Below are positions 1 through 6,286 of a stretch of 8,809 bases of DNA, one piece after another (position 1 is the stretch's first letter; each line of letters opens with the position of its first letter). A model generated the notes under the pieces. The model saw only the letters and a program-made list of their open reading frames with translations. It ran no database searches and was not told the DNA's origin. This DNA is from Bacteroidia bacterium. GTDB lineage: Bacteria; Bacteroidota; Bacteroidia; AKYH767-A; OLB10. The stretch covers positions 1-8,809 of the forward strand of contig JANWID010000367.1 in assembly GCA_025450095.1 (NCBI GenBank). Direction: 5' to 3'. The position numbers and the translations under genes are program-made.

Positions 1-5
1 AGGAG
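1..5 (+). promoter_or_regulatory. Shine-Dalgarno sequence of the pterin dehydratase gene
   Basis: AGGAG lies six bases before the ATG at position 12, which is near-ideal spacing. It supports that ATG as the true start of the short 77-residue protein. It stands out because the other genes in this window have little or no such signal. Confidence 0.6.
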
Positions 6-11
6 ATTACC

Positions 12-245
12 ATGTGGACAGAAGAAAACAACAAGCTTACTCAAACTTTTGTATTCCGGAATTTTACGGAAGCTTTCGGATTCATGACCAGGGTAGCATT
101 GATTGCCGAAAAGATGGATCACCATCCGGATTGGAGTAATGTGTACAACAAGGTGACGATTAACCTGTCGACGCATGATGCCGGGAATACTGTCACAGAT
201 AAGGACAGAAAACTGGCGGCATCTATCGACAAGCTGATGACGTGA
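12..245 (+). CDS. 4a-hydroxytetrahydrobiopterin (pterin-4a-carbinolamine) dehydratase, short form
   Basis: This family dehydrates 4a-hydroxytetrahydropterin to the quinonoid dihydropterin and so recycles the cofactor of aromatic amino acid hydroxylases. In bacteria without such hydroxylases the role is less clear. The 77-residue protein carries the family signature: His37-His38-Pro39 followed by Trp41, a Tyr-x-x-Val stretch, then Thr54-His55-Asp56 and a Thr-Asp pair at 62-63. By family knowledge, His37, His38 and His55 correspond to the active-site histidines. Family members are often about 95-110 residues; this one lacks the usual N-terminal segment and begins at the conserved Trp-x-x-x region. 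A good Shine-Dalgarno at 1-5 supports the start, so the short form looks genuine rather than truncated. It is cytoplasmic. The next gene, pbpC, begins 9 bases after its stop, so the two are probably co-transcribed, with no obvious functional link. The promoter lies outside the window. Confidence 0.93.
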   Translation: MWTEENNKLTQTFVFRNFTEAFGFMTRVALIAEKMDHHPDWSNVYNKVTINLSTHDAGNTVTDKDRKLAASIDKLMT

Positions 246-254
246 ACAGATTGA

Positions 255-2579
255 TTGACTGAGCCGGTGAAAACCTCCAGCTTCCGAATATCGCGGTTGT
301 TAAAAATTACGGCGTTAATAGCCGTTGCATTCTGCATTATTTTTTTTCTTCTTAACAGCCTGTTTCCTTTACGGGAAGAGCCTTCCTATTCTCACATAAT
401 TACCGACAGGAACGGAGAGTTGATGCATGCTTATCTTTCGTCGGATGACAAGTGGCGGATGAATACGTCGCTTGAGGAAATAAATCCTTTGCTGAAAAAG
501 ACCATACTATTTAAAGAGGATAAATATTTTTATTACCACCCGGGCATCAACCCGGTGGCAATAATCAGAGCGTTAGTCAACAATCTTATTTACGGAAAAA
601 AAACATCCGGAGCTTCCACAATCACCATGCAGGTGGCGCGACTCCTTTATCCCGCAAGACGGACTTATGGAAACAAAATCTCTGAAATGTTCCGGGCACT
701 CCAGTTGGAATATAAATATTCAAAAGATGATATTTTCAGATTGTACCTGAATCTTGTTCCTTACGGAGGAAATGTTGAAGGCGTGAAAGCGGCTTCGCTG
801 ATGTACTTTGGAATTCTTCCTGCACATGTCAACCTGAGTCAGTCGGTTATTTTATCAGTCATTCCAAACCGTCCCGGAACATTGCATCCCGCAAAGGGAA
901 CATCGCAAATTACAACAGTGCGTAACAAATGGCTGAACCGGATGAAGCAGGAAGGTATTGTTAATGAAAATTCAGCGAATGAAGCTGTGCAGGAACCGAT
1001 AGACATGAGTCGTCACTCTTATGCCAGGAATATTCCCCACCTTGCCCGACGACTAAATACAGAACGTCCATTTGAATATCAAACTATAACAAGTATCGAT
1101 TCCGATATTCAGGAAAAAGCGGAAAACATCTGCTTGCGACATCACCGCAAACTGGCATTAAAAAATGTCAAAAATATTTCGGTGCTTGTGATTGAAAACA
1201 GCAGCCGGAAAGTCAGGGCATATATAGGTTCACAGGATTTTAACGACACGGAATTTTCCGGACAGGTTGATGGCTGTAATGCAATACGCTCACCCGGTAG
1301 TACTCTTAAGCCGATGATTTATGCTCTTGCCATTGATAAAGGTATCATTACCCCCGAAACAATGTTGGAAGATGTTCCGGTAAATTATTCCGGATATGCA
1401 CCGGAAAATTTTAATTCCCGTTGCAATGGATTGATTTGGGCGTCAGGTGCTCTTGCTTATTCATTGAATATTCCCGCAGTTTCATTGTTGTACTCAACGG
1501 GACTACCTGATTTCACTTCACGATTGCGTAAATGCGGGTTTAGTGCATTGCGGGATGACCAGGAAATGGGTTTGTCGGTAATACTTGGTGGCTGTGGCAC
1601 CAGGTTATGGGAACTCGCTGGTATGTATTCAATGTTTGCTAACAGTGGTGTATATGCGCCAATAAAATATCTTGAAACAGATACCATGAAACGGGAAACG
1701 CGTATCCTGAGTGATGCGTCAACATTTCTGGTTACAGAAATGCTTACGGGTCTGGTGCGACCTGATCTTCCCAATAATTATGAAAGTAGTTTGCATGTAC
1801 CGAAAATAGCGTGGAAAACAGGAACTTCATATGGGCGTCGCGATGCATGGAGCATCGGCTATAACCGGAAATATACCATTGCAATATGGGCCGGAAATTT
1901 TGATGGAACAGGAGTTCCGGAACTTACCGGGGCTGATATGGCTACACCATTATTGTTTGATCTTTTTAATTCCCTTGCTGATGCAACGGAAGATAGCTGG
2001 TTTGGTGCACCCCGCAGCCTCGAGGTACGACAAGTTTGTTCCCATTCCGGATTGCCTCCGGGAGAATTCTGCACAGATATTATTATTGGGTATTATATTC
2101 CCTCCGTTTCCGACAACCGGAAATGCAGTCATCTTCGGGAAATCAAGGTCAGTGCCGATGGAAAATTCTCCTATTGCATGAGCTGCATTCCTGAAAACGG
2201 CTATAAAAAAATACTGGCTGAGCAGCTTCCGGCCGGAGTGGCGGCTTTCTATACCGGAAACAATATTGATTTCCGGAAAGCACCCCCTCATAACCCCTCA
2301 TGTAATCAACTGCTGGCCGATGTTCCTCCGGTAATTACTTCACCTGTAAACAATAAGGAATACCTTCTTGAAAAAGGTGCTGCTCAATCACTACAGCTTA
2401 CCTGTAATACCCTGCCCGATATAAAGACTGTTTACTGGTATATAAATGATGCATTTCTCGCTAAATGCAACCCGGGGACTGCCGCTTTTTTCACCCCTCC
2501 CGAAGGGGAATACAAGATATCATGCAGTGACGATAAAGGGATGAATACCGATATTCGTATTACCGTCAGGATGTACTGA
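255..2579 (+). CDS. pbpC: Penicillin-binding protein 1C (bifunctional peptidoglycan glycosyltransferase/transpeptidase)
   Basis: This is a class A PBP of the 1C subfamily that polymerises and cross-links peptidoglycan at the outer face of the inner membrane. A short basic cytoplasmic tail precedes one transmembrane segment (about residues 15-39). The GT51 glycosyltransferase domain spans about 45-205, with the catalytic-glutamate motif EDKYFYYHPG (Glu88), GASTITMQ (119-126), a second glutamate in KISE (Glu144) and NVEGVKAAS (173-181). The transpeptidase domain spans about 305-550, with S349-T-L-K352 (acyl-enzyme serine), S403-L-N405 and K521-T-G-T. A cysteine-bearing linker follows (Cys595, 606, 624, 641, 644), then a C-terminal BiPBP_C-type beta domain (about 690-774). 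At 774 residues it is close to the usual length. An in-frame stop sits directly before the TTG at 255, so the start must be TTG255 or GTG267. The first internal Met, near residue 57, would lose the membrane anchor. It follows the pterin dehydratase gene by 9 bases. No alpha-2-macroglobulin gene, a frequent pbpC partner, is visible, although sequence before position 1 is unseen. Confidence 0.96.
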   Translation: MTEPVKTSSFRISRLLKITALIAVAFCIIFFLLNSLFPLREEPSYSHIITDRNGELMHAYLSSDDKWRMNTSLEEINPLLKKTILFKEDKYFYYHPGINPVAIIRALVNNLIYGKKTSGASTITMQVARLLYPARRTYGNKISEMFRALQLEYKYSKDDIFRLYLNLVPYGGNVEGVKAASLMYFGILPAHVNLSQSVILSVIPNRPGTLHPAKGTSQITTVRNKWLNRMKQEGIVNENSANEAVQEPIDMSRHSYARNIPHLARRLNTERPFEYQTITSIDSDIQEKAENICLRHHRKLALKNVKNISVLVIENSSRKVRAYIGSQDFNDTEFSGQVDGCNAIRSPGSTLKPMIYALAIDKGIITPETMLEDVPVNYSGYAPENFNSRCNGLIWASGALAYSLNIPAVSLLYSTGLPDFTSRLRKCGFSALRDDQEMGLSVILGGCGTRLWELAGMYSMFANSGVYAPIKYLETDTMKRETRILSDASTFLVTEMLTGLVRPDLPNNYESSLHVPKIAWKTGTSYGRRDAWSIGYNRKYTIAIWAGNFDGTGVPELTGADMATPLLFDLFNSLADATEDSWFGAPRSLEVRQVCSHSGLPPGEFCTDIIIGYYIPSVSDNRKCSHLREIKVSADGKFSYCMSCIPENGYKKILAEQLPAGVAAFYTGNNIDFRKAPPHNPSCNQLLADVPPVITSPVNNKEYLLEKGAAQSLQLTCNTLPDIKTVYWYINDAFLAKCNPGTAAFFTPPEGEYKISCSDDKGMNTDIRITVRMY

Positions 2580-2613
2580 CAGGTGATTAAAATCAAACTG
2601 TTTAAACTTAAAT

Positions 2614-2644
2614 TTTGGCATTCTCACTTAATTTCTTAATATTG
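2614..2644 (+). promoter_or_regulatory. Probable Bacteroidota-type promoter of the T9SS cargo gene
   Basis: TTTG at 2614-2617 is followed after 19 bases by TAATATTG at 2637-2644. This matches the Bacteroidota -33 TTTG / -7 TAnnTTTG arrangement with one mismatch. Transcription would begin near 2650, giving a leader of about 33 bases before the ATG at 2684. The rest of the 104-base gap after pbpC is AT-rich and shows no clear terminator. The call rests on motif and spacing only. Confidence 0.42.
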
Positions 2645-2683
2645 TCAACGCAGATAACCAATTATTTATTCAAATAACTATCC

Positions 2684-3685
2684 ATGAAAAGAAAACTACT
2701 CTCAGTTACAGTATTGATCTTCACTGCATGTATGTTGCATGCACAAACGGTGATTTACGACAATGGCCCACTGGTTAATTTACCAGGAGGAGGCTTTAAT
2801 GGTGCGGACGTATCACACATTCACGACGGAATGAATTCTCTTGGCTCCAATCAATCCCTTGCAAACGGATACCGGCTCGCCGATGATATTGTGGTTCCAG
2901 TGGGAGAAACCTGGAATATTGACTCGATTGTATTTTATGGTTACCAGACAGGTTCCACAATGACATCCACTTTTACTGATGTCAATGTGAGGATCTGGAA
3001 CGGCGTTCCTGATGATGTGGGAAGCGTCGTTGTTTCTGGTGATGATATAACAAATGTTATGGTAACAAGTGAGTGGACCGGAGCATATCGTACCGCCGAT
3101 TTCGGAAGTCCAAATTGCGAACCCTCAACATGCACTTCACGACCTATCATGCGGAATGCAACAGTTTCCCTGGCTTCCTTAACAGCCGGAACATACTGGA
3201 TCGATTGGCAATCAAACGGAACATTGGCTTCTGGTCCATGGGCTCCGCAAATCAACCTGGGTGTTGGAGTAACCACATCTGGTAATGCATTACAATATGT
3301 TCCTGCAAATGCAGCATGGCAGGCAGTTGAAGATACTGTACCGGCCAATGCCGGAAACCCACCTTACGAACCACAGGGATTTCCATTCCTTGTTATTGGC
3401 TCCATCGTTACTGGTGTCCATTCTCCTGCATCGGCTGGTGGCGTTTCAGTTTTCCCGAACCCGGTTACTGATAAAGCAAATGTTACTATAACCCTTCCAA
3501 TGCAAAGTGGTACTTCATACACTTTCGAACTTTTTGACATGTTAGGAAATTCAGTGGCCCGGATTGATGCGATCCACAGTAATAAATTCGAGCTTAACCG
3601 TGGCTCGCTTGCTGATGGAATTTATTTTTATGAACTGAGAAATTCAGGCTCAACACTTAAGCAGGGAAAAGTTGTATTTGAATAA
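2684..3685 (+). CDS. Secreted protein with type IX secretion C-terminal sorting domain; N-terminal beta domain of unknown function
   Basis: The 333-residue protein has an N-terminal signal peptide (residues 1-20, cleavage likely at Ala20/Gln21, after LHA). Its C-terminal domain (about 253-333) has the T9SS type A sorting pattern: VSVFPNPVTD at 254-263, then FELFDMLGNSV, then LADGIYFYEL and a final QGKVVFE. It is therefore predicted to cross the outer membrane by the type IX system, lose this domain and be released or anchored on the surface. The central part (about 21-245) is rich in beta-forming and Gly/Thr/Asn residues, with YDNGPLVNLPGGG near the start, FYGYQTGS, VRIWNG and GTYWIDWQ. I recall similar stretches in secreted proteins of unknown function in other phyla. 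No catalytic motif is evident. Cys145 and Cys150 could form a disulfide. Cys16 in FTAC-M resembles a weak lipobox, but the sorting domain makes ordinary signal peptidase I processing more likely. It has its own probable promoter and a strong terminator after it. Confidence 0.88.
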   Translation: MKRKLLSVTVLIFTACMLHAQTVIYDNGPLVNLPGGGFNGADVSHIHDGMNSLGSNQSLANGYRLADDIVVPVGETWNIDSIVFYGYQTGSTMTSTFTDVNVRIWNGVPDDVGSVVVSGDDITNVMVTSEWTGAYRTADFGSPNCEPSTCTSRPIMRNATVSLASLTAGTYWIDWQSNGTLASGPWAPQINLGVGVTTSGNALQYVPANAAWQAVEDTVPANAGNPPYEPQGFPFLVIGSIVTGVHSPASAGGVSVFPNPVTDKANVTITLPMQSGTSYTFELFDMLGNSVARIDAIHSNKFELNRGSLADGIYFYELRNSGSTLKQGKVVFE

Positions 3686-3702
3686 ATCCAAAATAACCTT
3701 TT

Positions 3703-3746
3703 AAAAAGAAAAAGCCCCGACTGTAACGTCGGGGCTTTTTCTTTTT
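3703..3746. terminator. Bidirectional Rho-independent terminator between convergent genes
   Basis: Arms 3703-3721 and 3728-3746 are perfect reverse complements over 19 bp, with a six-base loop TGTAAC at 3722-3727. The core GCCCCGAC/GTCGGGGC is flanked by A-rich sequence on the left and T-rich sequence on the right, so RNA from either strand forms a GC-rich hairpin followed by a U-tract. It lies 17 bases after the stop of the T9SS cargo gene and 11 bases from the stop of the oppositely oriented SPOR gene, so it should end both transcripts. Confidence 0.93.
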
Positions 3747-3757
3747 AGATTCTTTTT

Positions 3758-4897
3758 TTATTTTTTATAGACCCAAACCGATTCATCAACCTTTGATTTC
3801 ATATCGGAGAGTGAACTATTTGCCTGGTCAAAGTCGGGATAAGCATGCAGACTGACCATAAATAATCCAGCCTTATTCTGGCCAATTAATGAAGCTTCAA
3901 TATTTTTTTCCTTCAGGCTTTCCACAAATTTTTCAGCATTTTCAGATGAACGAAAACATCCGCCAATAATGTGATAACGTGAATTTAAATTTTCTGAATT
4001 CTTTTCTTCCGATGCTTTAATATTTACCGGAGCATCATTTTTTTTTACTTCCGGAACGGTAACAACTTCAGGTTCTGATTTGGTTTCTTTAACTTCATTA
4101 ACAGGAATAACTGTTGGTTGAGTTGAATTACTTACAGAACTAGTTTTTGGTGCCGGTTTGTTATTTACAGAACGGTGATAAACGGGTGGGATTTCAAAAG
4201 GATTTTTATATGGAATTACTACAGGGACCTTTTCCGGTCTTTCACCTTTAACAACTTCTATATATTCATTGATTCTTGAAAAAGGAAGCAGTGTGGAAAG
4301 GTTTGTATTTATTTCCTGCAATGCCGGGGGTGCCAGGAACAGAATAGTAAGTATAGCTGCTGCAGGAATCATTTCGAATATATTCCATCTTCTTTTGCCG
4401 GCTTTGGGCCGGAATGGATCACTGTTATGATTTTCCGTTACAGCAACAGGACGGGATTCAGAAATTTCAACGGCCTGGCGACGGATAAGTGGTGCATGTA
4501 CCGGCGACATCCCGAAAGAATCCAAAAGGTAATTGGCGTTATGATCAGGAAGAAACTGGAGCCTTTCCTCATTATCGAAATACAATACGCCAACCTTATC
4601 GATTCTGAGTTTCTGCCCGGTCCGCATTCCCTGAACGGCTTTCTTCACATAGTCACTGATAATTTCGCACGATTCAGAATAGCTCAACCGTGAGCGTTGC
4701 GAAACATAATTTGCGAGCAGTCCGTCGTTATTTTTCAGAGAGCCGTTAAAGGCAAGCTTTTTTGACGGAGGACTCACCACATGTAATGCGGGATTTATAT
4801 ATGCCGGCCTGTAATTGGCAATAAATCCTCCCAGGTCTGTTACAATTACACAATCGTGATCATATAACAGGTCGCTTATATATTGATCAATTTTCAA
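3758..4897 (-). CDS. Membrane-anchored protein with N-terminal HU-CCDC81-like domain and C-terminal SPOR domain
   Basis: The 379-residue protein has three parts. Residues 1-130 resemble the bacterial HU-CCDC81 type of the HU/IHF superfamily: MKIDQYISDLLYDHDCVIV, then DLGGFIANYRPAYI, LAFNGSLKNNDGLL, and VGVLYFDNEERLQF. One transmembrane segment (about 175-194) follows the basic KRR at 168-170, so the N-terminus should be cytoplasmic. A long Pro/Val/Lys/Glu-rich linker (about 205-305) then leads to a SPOR domain (about 306-379, YHIIGGCF to VWVYKK). SPOR domains bind denuded septal peptidoglycan, so the protein probably sits at the division site, with the HU-like part facing the cytoplasm and perhaps binding DNA or protein. 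That role is inferred. The start is TTG at 4897: an in-frame TAA lies six bases upstream, and there is no ATG until residue 91. It lies 78 bases after kdsB on the same strand. Confidence 0.87.
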   Translation of the reverse strand: MKIDQYISDLLYDHDCVIVTDLGGFIANYRPAYINPALHVVSPPSKKLAFNGSLKNNDGLLANYVSQRSRLSYSESCEIISDYVKKAVQGMRTGQKLRIDKVGVLYFDNEERLQFLPDHNANYLLDSFGMSPVHAPLIRRQAVEISESRPVAVTENHNSDPFRPKAGKRRWNIFEMIPAAAILTILFLAPPALQEINTNLSTLLPFSRINEYIEVVKGERPEKVPVVIPYKNPFEIPPVYHRSVNNKPAPKTSSVSNSTQPTVIPVNEVKETKSEPEVVTVPEVKKNDAPVNIKASEEKNSENLNSRYHIIGGCFRSSENAEKFVESLKEKNIEASLIGQNKAGLFMVSLHAYPDFDQANSSLSDMKSKVDESVWVYKK

Positions 4898-4914
4898 GGA
4901 TTGTTACTTTTCTG

Positions 4915-4922
4915 CTAAGATA
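4915..4922 (-). promoter_or_regulatory. Possible -7 element of the SPOR gene
   Basis: On the minus strand this reads TATCTTAG, one mismatch from TAnnTTTG. It is preceded by a T-rich tract (A-run on plus at 4922-4930), and the TTG start at 4897 follows 17 bases later. No TTTG is seen at the -33 distance. The gene may instead be read through from kdsB, since no terminator is visible between them. Confidence 0.3.
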
Positions 4923-4975
4923 AAAAAAAACAGGAAAGAGTTTTCACAGAATTAAAAATGAATCCGGATTCGCAA

Positions 4976-5725
4976 TCAATCGGATACACTGAAACGGGAT
5001 TCTATAACTGAAATATCGGATGGAACATCTACTGCGATATTTTCGTGTGTACTCAAGGCGGTATAAATGCTAAAACCATTTTCAAGCCATCGAAGCTGCT
5101 CCAGCGATTCACATTTTTCAAGATCCCCCTGAGGTAATGCAGCTAAAATCGGAAGCACTTCAGCACGGTAGCCATAAATCCCGATATGCATATTAAAAAG
5201 ACCTTCACGTATATATTGATCCAAAAATTCATCTGCACAAGACGGGATCGGCTGGCGACTGAAGTATAATGCGCGGCCAGCTTTATTACGAACCACTTTT
5301 GGGAGGTTTGGATTTATAAGATTCGCACGGTTAGTTGCAATCTTAACCAATGTAGCGATATCAGCATTGGTTTTCCTAAGACAATCAATAACCAGGTCGA
5401 TCTGGTCGGGATGAATATAGGGCTCGTCGCCCTGGATATTTACAGCAAAGTCGAAAGGTTGCCCGCTTCGTTCAAGGACTTCAGCACAGCGGTCGGTACC
5501 ACTTATATGATTTGGGGAAGTCATAATCGCTTTGCCGCCAAAATCTTTAACATGTTTTAAAATCCGGTCATCATCGGTTGCTACGATAACCTCGGAAAGC
5601 AACCTGGCCTTATTAGCCTGGTCATATACCCGGCGAATCATGGATTTACCGTGAATCAGAGTTAGTGGTTTCCCGGGAAATCGGGTGGATCCGTAACGGG
5701 CTGGAATAATACCAATAGTTTTCAT
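4976..5725 (-). CDS. kdsB: 3-deoxy-manno-octulosonate cytidylyltransferase (CMP-Kdo synthetase)
   Basis: KdsB activates Kdo with CTP, giving CMP-Kdo and pyrophosphate for the LPS inner core, in the cytoplasm. The 249-residue length is standard for the family (about 250). The nucleotide-binding motif IPARYGSTRFPGKPL lies at 7-21. VATDDDRI (48-55), SGTDRCAEV (75-83) and NIQGDEP (96-102) follow. Asp100, and Asp233 in AVDVPSD, match the pair of metal-binding aspartates known in the family. KVVRNKAGRALYFSRQPIP (143-161), HIGIYGYR (180-187) and LEKCESLEQLRWLENG (202-217) complete the expected order, and no key residue appears missing. The ATG at 5725 lies inside the second copy of a 16-base tandem duplication. 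An identical ATG in the first copy (5741) is out of frame. It lies 12 bases after the 144-residue secreted protein gene and is probably co-transcribed with it. Confidence 0.97.
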   Translation of the reverse strand: MKTIGIIPARYGSTRFPGKPLTLIHGKSMIRRVYDQANKARLLSEVIVATDDDRILKHVKDFGGKAIMTSPNHISGTDRCAEVLERSGQPFDFAVNIQGDEPYIHPDQIDLVIDCLRKTNADIATLVKIATNRANLINPNLPKVVRNKAGRALYFSRQPIPSCADEFLDQYIREGLFNMHIGIYGYRAEVLPILAALPQGDLEKCESLEQLRWLENGFSIYTALSTHENIAVDVPSDISVIESRFSVSD

Positions 5726-5746
5726 GGCTTATAGTTTTCATGGCTT
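5715..5746. repeat. Perfect 16-bp tandem duplication across the gene junction before kdsB
   Basis: ATAGTTTTCATGGCTT occurs at 5715-5730 and again directly at 5731-5746. On the coding strand the unit is AAGCCATGAAAACTAT, carrying an ATG. The upstream copy holds the TGA stop of the 144-residue gene (5738-5740), overlapping an ATG at 5739-5741. The downstream copy holds the true kdsB ATG (5723-5725). The offset of 16 is not a multiple of three, so only the downstream ATG opens kdsB. Confidence 0.97.
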
Positions 5747-6172
5747 ACCAGAAGCAATTACCATCATTAATCTTGCAAGACAATAATTTAAAAACTGCAG
5801 CTGGCCGGCAGGGTTATCGGTTCCGGTTGTCAGGCTTTTATAAAACTTATCCCAAAGTTCAGGGTTCGCATTAGCTGTTGGCATGCAATAATATAAGGGT
5901 GCCTGATGACTCTTTGTATAGATCATAATAACGGCACAGGGCTGAGTTTCACCATTCCTGTACAGGATCTTAAACTCTGTTTTCCTGTCAGCTTCTTCAC
6001 ATCCTTCGGTACTCTTCATAAAATAACCTTCTTTAGTTTCCAGTTTGGCCTGAAGCTGAATCTTATAGCCTACTGCGCCATAGTTATATTCGGCCTCAGA
6101 GGTAGGAGCCACAATTTGTGCAAAAACTGAATAAGCCGGAAGGAGGAATAACAACAAGGAAAGAATTTTCAT
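5738..6172 (-). CDS. Small secreted protein of unknown function, four cysteines in the mature part
   Basis: I do not recognise this 144-residue protein. It has a clear signal peptide: Lys2, a hydrophobic core LSLLLFLLP, and a likely cleavage at Ala18/Gln19 after VFA. The mature part of about 126 residues has no further membrane segment and carries Cys58, Cys79, Cys96 and Cys131, an even number that could pair as disulfides. It begins with an AEYNYGAVGYKIQL stretch and has an alternating polar/apolar pattern in 64-86 (FKILYRNG, AVIMIYTKS), suggesting a beta-rich fold. A more helical C-terminal region follows (LWDKFYKSL, FLNYCLARLMMVI). It should act in the periplasm or outside the cell. It is the first gene after a good -7 element, and kdsB starts 12 bases after its stop, so the two probably share a transcript. 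A role in the envelope is only inferred from that neighbour. Confidence 0.8.
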   Translation of the reverse strand: MKILSLLLFLLPAYSVFAQIVAPTSEAEYNYGAVGYKIQLQAKLETKEGYFMKSTEGCEEADRKTEFKILYRNGETQPCAVIMIYTKSHQAPLYYCMPTANANPELWDKFYKSLTTGTDNPAGQLQFLNYCLARLMMVIASGKP

Positions 6173-6189
6173 AGCTGTTTTATTTCCGG

Positions 6190-6197
6190 CAAAGTTA
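6190..6197 (-). promoter_or_regulatory. Bacteroidota -7 promoter element for the secreted protein / kdsB transcript
   Basis: On the minus strand this reads TAACTTTG followed by C, an exact TAnnTTTG match. It ends 17 bases before the ATG at 6172, implying a very short leader. No TTTG is present at the usual -33 distance. The 114-base gap (6173-6286) separates divergent genes. I see no comparable element for the plus-strand gene at 6287, nor a terminator or hairpin in this gap. Confidence 0.52.
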
Positions 6198-6286
6198 AGA
6201 GAATATCCTAAAGCTCTTTAAGCTGATAAGCAAGGGTTTCCCTATAAGTGGCTACCCCCGGTTAAAAGAGGATAAATTCTTACAAA

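Noticed and set aside
1831..2181. 116-residue plus-strand frame inside pbpC, and minus-strand frames at 1457-1774, 1859-2074 and 1950-2291
   Set aside because: All overlap the pbpC transpeptidase and linker coding sequence in other frames and have no initiation signal or protein-like pattern.
2726..2734. Lipobox in the T9SS cargo signal peptide (Phe-Thr-Ala-Cys16)
   Set aside because: Phe at the -3 position is poor for a lipobox. A good signal peptidase I site (LHA/Q) follows, and the C-terminal sorting domain already explains its destination.
2941..3348. 135-residue minus-strand open frame inside the T9SS cargo gene
   Set aside because: It is antisense to a well-supported gene with a signal peptide and sorting domain, and its translation shows no recognisable pattern.
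5739..5741. ATG in the upstream duplicate as the kdsB start
   Set aside because: It is 16 bases upstream and out of frame with kdsB. The KdsB N-terminal motif begins correctly only from the ATG at 5725.
6264..6272. Purine-rich AAAAGAGGA as a ribosome binding site for the 398-residue gene
   Set aside because: It ends 14 bases before the ATG, too far for effective pairing. It may be chance.
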